Positions 1-6,135 of a stretch of DNA of 6,414 bases are shown piece by piece. Numbering within the stretch: the stretch's first letter is position 1; the number at the start of each line of letters is the position of its first letter. Source of the DNA: Phycisphaerae bacterium (lineage in GTDB: Bacteria > Planctomycetota > Phycisphaerae > UBA1845 > UTPLA1); assembly GCA_029259995.1 (NCBI GenBank), contig JAJDEC010000108.1, positions 1 to 6,414 on the forward strand. Reading direction: 5' to 3'. Under the pieces are notes generated by a model. The model saw only the letters and a list, made by a program, of their open reading frames with translations, was not told where the DNA came from and searched no databases. The position numbers and the translations under genes are program-made.

Positions 1-1
1 C

Positions 2-145
2 TCGTGGGTACGTGCGGCCGGATCGATGCTGCGCAACCATGTCCGTTGGGAGGAGCAGAAGCTGTTTCCCGCGATTGAGACGTCTGCATCTCCCGATGAA
101 CTGCAACGTGTTGAAGAACTCACGAAGGCTCGGCGTCCACATTGA
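2..145 (+). CDS. Hemerythrin HHE-domain protein, C-terminal fragment (5' end outside window)
   Basis: This reading frame is open from the left edge to a TGA at 143-145 and gives 47 residues. It contains NHVRWEEQKLFPAIE, which matches the last metal-binding helix of hemerythrin-like HHE proteins: a His, three residues, a Glu (fragment H13 and E17), then E-x-x-L-F-P and a Glu. In that family this His and Glu help bind a di-iron centre used for oxygen, nitric oxide or iron sensing, or for storage, in the cytoplasm. After the helix comes a short charged tail (DELQRVEELTKARRPH), a usual kind of C-terminus. Only the last helix is visible, so start, length, operon partners and the other ligands cannot be judged. 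A longer open frame overlaps at 12-221 (+), but it shows no family features and is Cys/Arg-rich in the way of a shadow frame. The HHE assignment is fairly secure; the exact function is unknown. Confidence 0.72.
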   Translation, partial: SWVRAAGSMLRNHVRWEEQKLFPAIETSASPDELQRVEELTKARRPH

Positions 146-352
146 TCCCGGCCTCCGGCATGCGAGCCTTGCACACTGCGTGGAACCGCTGACTCGCAGT
201 TACAGGGCGGCACCTGAGTGACTGTCTTGCATGGGGCAAGCGAGCATTCAGATTCCCCGTTGCATCTTTGCGGGCTATCGAGACTGCGGCGGCGTGTCGA
301 TGCACGAATGCGACATCATCGCGACCAAGCGCCAAAAATAGTCGCCAATTCG

Positions 353-370
353 CCGAATCGGTCCATTCGG
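353..370. repeat. Perfect 6-bp inverted repeat upstream of the protease gene
   Basis: CCGAAT and ATTCGG form perfect 6-bp arms around the 6-nt spacer CGGTCC. The element sits about 145 nt upstream of the start at 515. As DNA it could be an operator for a dimeric regulator; as RNA it could be a small hairpin in a long 5' leader. No T-run follows, so it is not a typical intrinsic terminator. A 6-bp dyad can occur by chance in several hundred bases, so function is only a possibility. Confidence 0.35.
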
Positions 371-505
371 ATTCTGATCTGCGATATGGTAGGATGATGA
401 TCAATTCTGATTGGGTTTGGGGGCGTACGGACTGCAAGTGTATCTCCATCGCAAATAGATCGGCTTGACGGATCTGCCACGTGCGCTCTGGAGGGGAATG
501 AGGCT

Positions 506-510
506 AAGGA
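506..510 (+). promoter_or_regulatory. Likely ribosome binding site of the secreted metalloprotease gene
   Basis: AAGGA lies 4 nt before the ATG at 515 and 10 nt before the in-frame ATG at 521. The two starts differ only by the residues Met-Arg, and the 521 start would begin MSRRNFL. A stronger purine run, GGAGGGG at 490-496, is too far (18 nt) from 515 to serve it directly, but it sits 1 nt before an out-of-frame ATG at 498. Confidence 0.45.
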
Positions 511-514
511 ACGG

Positions 515-3500
515 ATGAGGATGAGTCGCAGAAATTTTCTTGTGGGTGCCGCTTTCCTGGTAGGACTCGTGTCGTTCTTGAATTTGGCTGATTCGGCAAA
601 TCGCCAATCTGATAATGCCGGCTTTCCGCCACAGGCGATCATCTCATTGGATCGAGCGCGATTGCAGGCCGCGCTCGAATCCGAATGTGTCGTCATGATC
701 TCACGGATTCGACTGGACACGGATCTGGTCGTCGACGTCGAAGTCGCACGGCGACCTGTCCCGCATTCGAGCACAAGGTTTGTCATCGGTCGCCGAGGTG
801 CGCCGGATCAATCCATATCGGCCGATGTCGCGTCGGCGCTCGTGCTCCAGGGAAAAGTCAAAGGCCAATCCGATTCGTTTGTTTTTCTTTCGTTGACAGG
901 TTCAGCTGGCGCTGGCGTCATCGACATCGGCAGTGCGGGCGCCCGCTATCGGCTGTCGAGTCGCGCCCGTGATGGATCAGCGATGACGCCGGGGCGATTC
1001 GCCGTCGAAAAAATCCCGTTCGCTGGATCGCGTCGGCCTGGTATTCCCATGTGCGGCTCTTCAACCTCAGTCAACGCTGCGGATCTCCCTCGTCCAGGTC
1101 AACTCGCTCCCGGCAGGACAGCGAATGACCGCTCCGACGTCGATAGAGGACTGGGAAGACCAGCATTCGGCGGCCCCATCGGACTCATTCCGCCGGCGCC
1201 CGGCCCGCACGTCATCCGGTTGGCCGTCGAAACCGATTTTGAGCTCTATGAATTGTTCGGCGACAGCGTCGCAACGGCGAATTACGTTGCTGCCGTCTTT
1301 GAAGAAGTCAGCAATATCTATCGACGAGACCTGAACGCGCGTGTCGACCTGACATTTGTTCGTGTTTGGGATCACTGGGATGATCTCTTTAATGAACCTG
1401 ATCCGCTGACGGCATTCAGAGGCCATTGGAACAACAACATGCAGGCGGTTCCGCGGGACGTCGCCCAGCTGTTTTCAGGTCGGCGTGATCTGCCATACGG
1501 TGGCGTGGCTTATCTGGGTTCATTGTGCAGCGGCAATGGATACGGCGTCGTCGGCTATGCGCTGGGAACGTTTCCCGATCCTCAGTTTCCGAGCGTTTTC
1601 AATTATGACATCTTTGTGACGGCCCATGAATTGGGGCACAATGTGAACGCGCCGCACACGCACTCGACTGGATTGGATGACTGCTTCAATTTGGAGACGC
1701 CTGCGCGGCGCGGAAGCATCATGAGCTATTGCAGCCAGACCGTCAGCGGTGGCAATGCGGTCAGCGATCTTCGATTTCATAGTGTGATTCAGACGATTGT
1801 CGAAACATATCTGGAGAATCTGGAATGCCTCGAGCATGACTGCAACGGAAATGGTATCGCTGACGAGACAGAAATCGCGTCAGGGGGGATCGACGTCAAC
1901 GGCAACGGCGTCCTCGACAGCTGCGAGGACTGCAATGCGAATCAGATTCTCGACCCCGACGACATCGCGGCCGAAACGAGCGATGACTTGAACGTCAATG
2001 GAATTCCTGACGAATGCGAGCCGGATTGCAATGGCAACGCGATCCCCGATGACGAGGACATCGCCTCGGCGCTGAGTTTCGACGAGGACTTCAACAACAT
2101 TCCCGACGAATGCCAGGTCGATTGCGATTTGAACGGTACGGCCGACTACATCGAGATCGTGGCGGACATGACGCTCGACCTTGATCGCGATGCGATTCTC
2201 GACGCTTGTCAGGATTGCGACAATGACGGCGTGACAGATCTCGTCGAACTCGACAATGCGCACTTCGCGTGGCTGGCCGGTCATGAAGGCGGCGTCCGGG
2301 CGTTTCATGCGGCCAGCGGCGTCGTGACGCAAACGACCGACGAGTTGCAGGTGGATGCGCCGAACGACGTCCTCGTGACGCCGGATGGTCGCGTGCTGGT
2401 CACGAGCGGTGGCGATCATCGCGTTGTCGAATTCGATCGTTCAGGTGCGACGATCGGCGATTTTGTCGCGTCGGGCGTTGGCGGGCTGGCAACACCAACA
2501 GGGATAACGATGGGGCCGAATGGCAACGTGTTAGTTTCCAGTCGCGATACGAATGCTGTCTTGGAATACGATCTCGTAACGGGCACGTACATCGGGCAAT
2601 TTGTGACGGCGGGCTCGGGCGGACTTTCGACGCCTTTCGGACTTGAATTTGGCCCGAACGGCAACCTCTTCGTGACAAGCGGCAAGGCGCAAGGGCAGGT
2701 GCTTGAATTCGACGGGACCTCCGGTGAGTTTCTCAGAGTGATGGTGACGGACACGCACAGCGGTGGCCTGTCGGATCCGCGCGGGATGGCATTCAAGCCG
2801 GACGGGAAGCTCCTTGTCGCCAGCTTCTCGACGCGATCCGTCCTGGAGTACGACGGCGAGAGTGGCAATCTCTTGCGCAAGTTTAACAACGCGGGAACGG
2901 ATGTCGCAGTGACGACGGCCGGCCCCTGGGGTGTGCGAATCGGTCCGGATGGCCAGGTATATGTCAGCCGCCATTTCCACAACGGAGCGCCAGGCGAAGG
3001 CGGACATGATCATGATGATGACCACTTCGGGGCAGGGGGCGACATCGATCATCTTCATGTGAACTCGACTCGGATCTACATGTTTGACGCGATAACCGGG
3101 CGATTCGTGCGGTCGTACGTAACCGGGAACGACACGGGCCTCCGATTTGCCAGCGGATTCGATTTCTTCCCGGGCTGGGACACAGACTGTAATTGCAACC
3201 AACTGAAGGATGCGTGCGACATATCCTCGGGCGCGAGCGCTGACGCCAACGAAAACGCCGTGCCGGATGAATGCGAAATCGACTGCGATGCGAACGGGAA
3301 CCCCGATCGTCTCGACATCTGGCCGAACGGGGCTGCGCTTGATTGCAACGGCAACGGCGTTCCCGATAGCTGTGACATCGCCGGCGGGGCGAGCCGTGAT
3401 TGCAACGGAGACGGCCGCCCTGATGAATGCGAATCAGTCACTCTGCTCTACGATAACTTCGAGCGCGATCGGGGCTGGATGACCGAAGTCATTGGGGCGG

Positions 3501-4180
3501 CGGGTGGAGAATGGCAGCGAGGATTCCCAGTCGATGATCCGGATTGGGCGTTTGATCCTGCATTCGATGCGGATTTCGGCGGCCAGTGCTGGCTCACTCA
3601 GAATACGTCGGGGAACTCAGACGTCGACAGCGGGGCAGTCCGGCTGATCTCGCCGATCATGGATATGTCTACGGGCGTGGTCACGATCAGTTACGAGTAT
3701 TTTCTAAACCTCAGCAACGCCAGCGACGGTCTCGACAAGATGCTCGTCGAGATCAGTTCGAACGGTGCCGCCGGTCCGTGGGTTGCGATTGCCACGCACG
3801 ACCAGAATGGTGCACTCAATTGGCGTTATCACCAGATCGATCACGATGAGCTGCATGCAGTGGGCATCACGCCCACATCCACGATGCAGTTGCGATTCAC
3901 TGTCAATGACGGGAACCCGCAGAGCGTCGTCGAGGCAGGATTAGATACGTTCCACGCGAAGGCCGAGTTGGGGCCATCGTATTTGAACATGGGCGACATG
4001 AACTGCGACTGCGTGATCAATGGCCTGGATGTCGCTGCCTTCGTTCAAGCGATTCTCGATCCTCAGGAGTACGCGCAGGCGAATACGTCCTGCAATATTC
4101 TTCTGGGCGACTTCGACGATAGCGGGATCGTTGACGCATTGGACAGCGCGCCCATAATATCGTTGCTGCTTTCTCAGTGA
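515..4180 (+). CDS. Secreted reprolysin-like (M12B/metzincin) zinc metalloprotease with propeller and dockerin-like domains
   Basis: This 1221-residue multidomain protein is probably exported and hydrolyses proteins outside the cytoplasm. Residues 1-28 look like a twin-arginine signal (SRRNFLVG plus a hydrophobic stretch). Residues about 40-200 resemble a metzincin propeptide and include PMCGSS, a cysteine-switch-like site (C180). The catalytic domain spans about 230-440, with zinc ligands H371, H375 and H381 in HELGHNVNAPH, catalytic E372 and a Met-turn SIMSYC (M403). Next come Asp/Asn/Cys calcium-type repeats (442-580), six NHL-like propeller units (about 584-888) with a His/Asp-rich insertion (821-848), and a second repeat array (891-973). 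A DNFERDRGW domain resembling planctomycete jelly-roll modules (about 979-1150) and two dockerin-like loops (1161-1172, 1199-1210) end the protein. The downstream operon is convergent, so the gene appears monocistronic. An ATG at 521 is an equally plausible start. The substrate is unknown. Confidence 0.88.
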   Translation: MRMSRRNFLVGAAFLVGLVSFLNLADSANRQSDNAGFPPQAIISLDRARLQAALESECVVMISRIRLDTDLVVDVEVARRPVPHSSTRFVIGRRGAPDQSISADVASALVLQGKVKGQSDSFVFLSLTGSAGAGVIDIGSAGARYRLSSRARDGSAMTPGRFAVEKIPFAGSRRPGIPMCGSSTSVNAADLPRPGQLAPGRTANDRSDVDRGLGRPAFGGPIGLIPPAPGPHVIRLAVETDFELYELFGDSVATANYVAAVFEEVSNIYRRDLNARVDLTFVRVWDHWDDLFNEPDPLTAFRGHWNNNMQAVPRDVAQLFSGRRDLPYGGVAYLGSLCSGNGYGVVGYALGTFPDPQFPSVFNYDIFVTAHELGHNVNAPHTHSTGLDDCFNLETPARRGSIMSYCSQTVSGGNAVSDLRFHSVIQTIVETYLENLECLEHDCNGNGIADETEIASGGIDVNGNGVLDSCEDCNANQILDPDDIAAETSDDLNVNGIPDECEPDCNGNAIPDDEDIASALSFDEDFNNIPDECQVDCDLNGTADYIEIVADMTLDLDRDAILDACQDCDNDGVTDLVELDNAHFAWLAGHEGGVRAFHAASGVVTQTTDELQVDAPNDVLVTPDGRVLVTSGGDHRVVEFDRSGATIGDFVASGVGGLATPTGITMGPNGNVLVSSRDTNAVLEYDLVTGTYIGQFVTAGSGGLSTPFGLEFGPNGNLFVTSGKAQGQVLEFDGTSGEFLRVMVTDTHSGGLSDPRGMAFKPDGKLLVASFSTRSVLEYDGESGNLLRKFNNAGTDVAVTTAGPWGVRIGPDGQVYVSRHFHNGAPGEGGHDHDDDHFGAGGDIDHLHVNSTRIYMFDAITGRFVRSYVTGNDTGLRFASGFDFFPGWDTDCNCNQLKDACDISSGASADANENAVPDECEIDCDANGNPDRLDIWPNGAALDCNGNGVPDSCDIAGGASRDCNGDGRPDECESVTLLYDNFERDRGWMTEVIGAAGGEWQRGFPVDDPDWAFDPAFDADFGGQCWLTQNTSGNSDVDSGAVRLISPIMDMSTGVVTISYEYFLNLSNASDGLDKMLVEISSNGAAGPWVAIATHDQNGALNWRYHQIDHDELHAVGITPTSTMQLRFTVNDGNPQSVVEAGLDTFHAKAELGPSYLNMGDMNCDCVINGLDVAAFVQAILDPQEYAQANTSCNILLGDFDDSGIVDALDSAPIISLLLSQ
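1838..2254 (+). repeat. First Asp/Asn/Cys-rich (EF-hand or thrombospondin-3-like) repeat array, protease residues 442-580
   Basis: Here the protein repeats a motif of roughly D-x-N-x-N-G-x-x-D-x-x-(C/E)-x, for example DCNGNGIADETEI, DVNGNGVLDSCE, DLNVNGIPDECE and DCDNDGVTDLVEL. The regular Asp/Asn positions match calcium-coordinating loops of thrombospondin type 3 or EF-hand type. Cys residues, often in x-C-x-x-(D)-C pairs between units, could form disulfides outside the cytoplasm. The array links the catalytic domain to the propeller and probably works as a calcium-stiffened spacer. The DNA also shows recurrent GA(T/C)TGCAA(C/T)GG words, so it is repetitive at base level, but the units have diverged. 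Confidence 0.75.
2264..3178 (+). repeat. Six-unit NHL-like beta-propeller region, protease residues about 584-888
   Basis: A unit of about 45-49 residues recurs with the core P-x-G-(I/V/L)-x-x-x-P-(N/D)-G-x-(L/V)-x-V-(T/S)-S followed by a V-L-E-(Y/F)-D strand. Core positions are P616, P661, P707, P755 and P804, with a degenerate sixth unit near residue 879 (FASGFDFFPG). The spacings are 45, 46, 48 and 49 residues, then about 75 because of an insertion. Six such units suggest a closed six-bladed propeller of the NHL/SMP-30-like superfamily, usually a protein- or ligand-binding platform. A second enzymatic activity cannot be read from the sequence. Confidence 0.72.
3185..3433 (+). repeat. Second Asp/Asn/Cys-rich repeat array, protease residues 891-973
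   Basis: After the propeller the calcium-type repeats resume: DCNCNQLKDACDI, DANENAVPDECEI, DCDANGNPDRLDI, DCNGNGVPDSCDI and DCNGDGRPDECE. The units DCNGNGVPDSCDIAGGAS and DCNGDGRPDECE are the most regular of the protein and are the form common in planctomycete secreted proteins. The array separates the propeller from the jelly-roll-like and dockerin-like C-terminal part. Confidence 0.75.
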
Positions 4181-4356
4181 TTCCATCTCTCGGCGTATTG
4201 AGTCTCAAATGCAACGAAATCGCCAAGTCACATGTTGCGTGTGGTTTCAATGCTGGGCAATTCAACCAATGCCGATTCTGATGCTGACGCTGCGTTTTTC
4301 TAGCCGGCGTGAAAATTCTAACATGTCGAATTTCGTCGTGTGGTCGATTTCCCGAA
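4181..4356. terminator. Convergent intergenic region with weak terminator candidates
   Basis: These 176 bases separate the stop codons of two convergent transcription units, so transcription should end here from both sides. At 4229-4243 CACAT and GTGTG can pair around GTTGC, followed by GTTTC on the + strand. At 4321-4341 an imperfect dyad (ACATGTCGAA against TTCGTCGTGT, 8 of 10 matching) lies 16 nt after the lipoprotein stop. Read on the minus strand it is followed by the AT-rich TAGAATTTTC, a modest terminator shape. A TTTTT run at 4295-4299 (+) has no good stem before it. None of these is a strong intrinsic terminator. Confidence 0.25.
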
Positions 4357-4926
4357 TTACTCAGTTTCGATATGGGCAGACTTAAGCATCTGCTGGTAAG
4401 CCGGCAGGTATTTCTCAAAATAAACGTCACGGGCAGCAACGTATGCTATTTGGATGACATGCTCTCCGAGCAACGCCCCGCACAGCCTTGCTCGCTTCGG
4501 AAGTCCGCCGCTGTCAACGTAATCCGCTTCCGCGAGGAATCCGTCGTGCCCCGCGATTGAGGTCGCCTCGATGGTCTTCGTCTTGAAGTTCTTTGTTTCA
4601 TCACGTGCTTCCATGAGTCCCAGCGATAGCTCGGCGATCTCGTTGGGAAGCATCCCGGACTGATAAACTCGTGCTGTACCTTGGATCTTGTCGCCGACCT
4701 TAATGGTTCGAATTGCAATCTGCTCCAGGCGGAGTCCGTCCTTGGTCACGACGTATGCGCCCTTGGCATCATTGTATCGGAGCCAGCCTTGAGGCAGCGG
4801 GATGACAAGGCGCGAGTGTCTTTCTTTGAATTGGCTGCCTGCGCTGGAGTACGTCGAGCAACCGATGGTGAGTAACGGGAAGACAAGCAGGGAAAACCAC
4901 TTCAGCGATGAAAGCGATAGCCGCAT
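4357..4926 (-). CDS. Small lipoprotein, PsbP/DUF1795-like (function unknown)
   Basis: This 189-residue protein begins with a short basic stretch, a hydrophobic segment and the lipobox LTIGC, giving a lipid-modified Cys23 followed by Ser. It is therefore predicted to be a membrane-anchored lipoprotein on the periplasmic side. The mature part opens with RLVIPLPQGWLRYN, alternates beta-strand-like stretches, and carries IAGHDGFLAEADY, GLPKRARLCGALLGEHVIQIAY and a closing FEKYLPAYQQMLKSAHI. This order (IPLPxGW near the start, a modification of 'AGxxGF', a hydrophobic strand and a final helix) resembles the Mog1/PsbP/DUF1795/DcrB-like fold. That likeness is from memory, and no catalytic residues are evident. 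An AGGAG sits 8 nt before the ATG, inside the last codons of the M48 gene, whose stop is 3 nt upstream. It is the last gene of the operon and probably works with the M48 protease. Confidence 0.8.
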   Translation of the reverse strand: MRLSLSSLKWFSLLVFPLLTIGCSTYSSAGSQFKERHSRLVIPLPQGWLRYNDAKGAYVVTKDGLRLEQIAIRTIKVGDKIQGTARVYQSGMLPNEIAELSLGLMEARDETKNFKTKTIEATSIAGHDGFLAEADYVDSGGLPKRARLCGALLGEHVIQIAYVAARDVYFEKYLPAYQQMLKSAHIETE

Positions 4927-4929
4927 CTC

Positions 4930-6135
4930 TCACTCTCCTGCCAGGCTCTTAAGCGTTTGGCGAACATAGTCAGCATCCGACGCGTTTGGATCAGCAGCAA
5001 GATAGGATTCGAGATTCTTCCTTGCTTCGGTCTCGTTACCATTCTTGAGCATCAGAAACCCCAGTCCTCGCAGGGCAACGGACGCTCGCGGGTTGCGTGC
5101 AATTGCCTTCTTGTAGGACGACTCAGCGAGTTCGATGTCGCCGTCCTTTGCCCGGACTCGACACAGCTCGCCGCGCAGGGCGAAAGTTCGGGCTTCGTCG
5201 GGGCGACCCCGCTCCAGCGTCGCAAGGGATTCTTCTGCAAGGGCGAATTTGCCCTGGACGATCTGCCGCTCCACTTCGTCGTGAATCAAGGCGATGGCCA
5301 CATCGAGATACCGATCCTGACCAATGTCGGTTGCTTTCTCCAGAAGTTCGGAAGGCATCCGAGGAACAAGTTGTTCACAGCTTCGAACGCGGTCCTTCAT
5401 CTTGGGATGGCTGGCATAAAGAAGTACTCCACCCTTAACGTCGGCGGCAGCAGCGGTTTCCATGCGTTTGAACATGACCGCTCCTTCCGAGGGAAGATAT
5501 CCTGCTTGTGCCATCAGGGCGAGTCCAACCTCATCAGCCTGCTCCTCGCGACTTCGCCCATAGCCTTCAATTGCTGCTCGTGTGATTGCTGAGCCAAGGT
5601 TGTTGGTGAGCTTGAAGACATTCTCGCCACCAACGGCACTCAGGACTGAAATGTAAGCCAACGCGCCACTTGCGTCGTACGCCTGCTCCGTCTTCTGATA
5701 CCCGTGTCGATGGGTTGCATGTGTAATCTCATGCCCGAGAAGCATTGCAAGCTGCGCCTCATTTCTCATTCTGCCGACGATGCCGGTATGGAGGTAGATA
5801 TCTCCATGTGGCATTGCAAAGGCGTTGACAATCGGCGAATCGAGAATGTACACGCGCGGCTTGAGTGGGACATACGCGTTGCCATGTTCTCCCATGATCC
5901 GCCTGAGTACACCGTTCGCGTATTCTTCGAGTCGCTTGTCTTTGTAGAGCAGCCCACTCGATTGCAGCTTCGCAGACATTGCTTCCATCGACACCCAGAT
6001 GCGCCGCTCGTCTTCCTCGGGCTCATAGATGTTACCCGGACCGATTGGTGTCACCTTCGGACCACACGCAAGGGAAAGACTCCAGCATGCGATCAGCGAC
6101 ATGACGCCCTTTGTGACCTTCGGATCGTGTCTCAT
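4930..6135 (-). CDS. M48 family zinc metallopeptidase lipoprotein with C-terminal TPR repeats (BepA-like)
   Basis: From the ATG at 6135 the product has 401 residues. A basic N-terminus and hydrophobic segment end in SLSLAC, a permissive lipobox (C24), so the protein is probably lipid-anchored facing the periplasm. The M48 core follows: NAFAMPHGDIYLHTG (about 104-118), zinc ligands H135 and H139 with catalytic E136 in GHEITHATHRHG, and the third ligand E197 in EEQADEVGL. Residues about 275-400 are helical with at least three TPR-like units, including ELAESSYKKAIARNPRASVALRGLGFL. M48 core plus TPRs is the layout of BepA/YfgC, a periplasmic protease and chaperone for outer-membrane protein assembly; the role here is inferred. 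I prefer 6135 to the ATG at 6165 because it overlaps the preceding stop as ATGA, has GGAG 11 nt upstream and leaves a normal signal peptide, whereas 6165 adds ten residues with two acidic ones. Position 109 is His where many relatives have Gly. Confidence 0.88.
   Translation of the reverse strand: MRHDPKVTKGVMSLIACWSLSLACGPKVTPIGPGNIYEPEEDERRIWVSMEAMSAKLQSSGLLYKDKRLEEYANGVLRRIMGEHGNAYVPLKPRVYILDSPIVNAFAMPHGDIYLHTGIVGRMRNEAQLAMLLGHEITHATHRHGYQKTEQAYDASGALAYISVLSAVGGENVFKLTNNLGSAITRAAIEGYGRSREEQADEVGLALMAQAGYLPSEGAVMFKRMETAAAADVKGGVLLYASHPKMKDRVRSCEQLVPRMPSELLEKATDIGQDRYLDVAIALIHDEVERQIVQGKFALAEESLATLERGRPDEARTFALRGELCRVRAKDGDIELAESSYKKAIARNPRASVALRGLGFLMLKNGNETEARKNLESYLAADPNASDADYVRQTLKSLAGE
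4935..4939 (-). promoter_or_regulatory. Ribosome binding site of the small lipoprotein gene
   Basis: AGGAG on the minus strand lies 8 nt before the ATG at 4926 and overlaps the final Gly-Glu codons of the M48 gene. It fixes the lipoprotein start, and its position inside the preceding gene supports translational coupling. Confidence 0.75.

Larger units (their letters stand above)
146..514. other. Intergenic region with no supported gene
   Basis: These 369 bases lie between the hemerythrin-like fragment and the large protease gene. Open frames on either strand are short and give Arg/Ser/Cys-rich translations without recognisable domains, so I take them as chance. A small perfect hairpin (CTTGC, five-base loop, GCAAG) at 226-240 lies about 80 nt after the hemerythrin stop, but no T-run follows, so it is not a convincing terminator. 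A stronger inverted repeat is at 353-370. The protease promoter is presumably here, yet I see no good -35/-10 pair: TTGACG at 465-470 resembles a -35 box but has no -10-like hexamer 16-18 nt downstream. Confidence 0.6.

Noticed and set aside
226..240. Hairpin CTTGC/GCAAG as terminator of the hemerythrin-like gene
   Set aside because: The stem is only 5 bp, lies about 80 nt after the stop and has no following T-run.
371..411. Direct repeat ATTCTGAT at 371-378 and 404-411, also present at 4275-4282
   Set aside because: An 8-base word seen three times, once in an unrelated place after the gene, is not enough to claim a regulator site.
268..468. A 66-codon plus-strand frame in the intergenic region
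   Set aside because: No ribosome binding site or recognisable motif, and an unusual Cys/Ser/Arg-rich composition; probably chance.
465..493. TTGACG as a sigma-70 -35 box for the protease gene
   Set aside because: No -10-like hexamer occurs at 16-18 nt spacing (the bases there are GC-rich), so I do not call a promoter.
316..786. A 156-codon open frame on the minus strand across the start of the protease gene
   Set aside because: It lies antisense to the signal peptide and propeptide, has Ser/Arg-rich composition without domains, and fits a shadow of a GC-rich coding strand.
2416..3202. Long minus-strand frames (188 and 223 codons) opposite the propeller region
   Set aside because: The + strand there encodes regular propeller repeats; the antisense translations show only mirrored repetition and no recognisable family.
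1838..3433. CRISPR-like or mobile-element repeats suggested by recurrent GATTGCAACGG words
   Set aside because: The repeats are in frame, irregularly spaced and encode Asp/Asn/Cys protein motifs, so protein-level selection explains them.
4957..5592. A 211-codon plus-strand frame opposite the M48 gene
   Set aside because: The minus strand encodes clear M48 and TPR motifs in this stretch; the plus-strand product has no family features.
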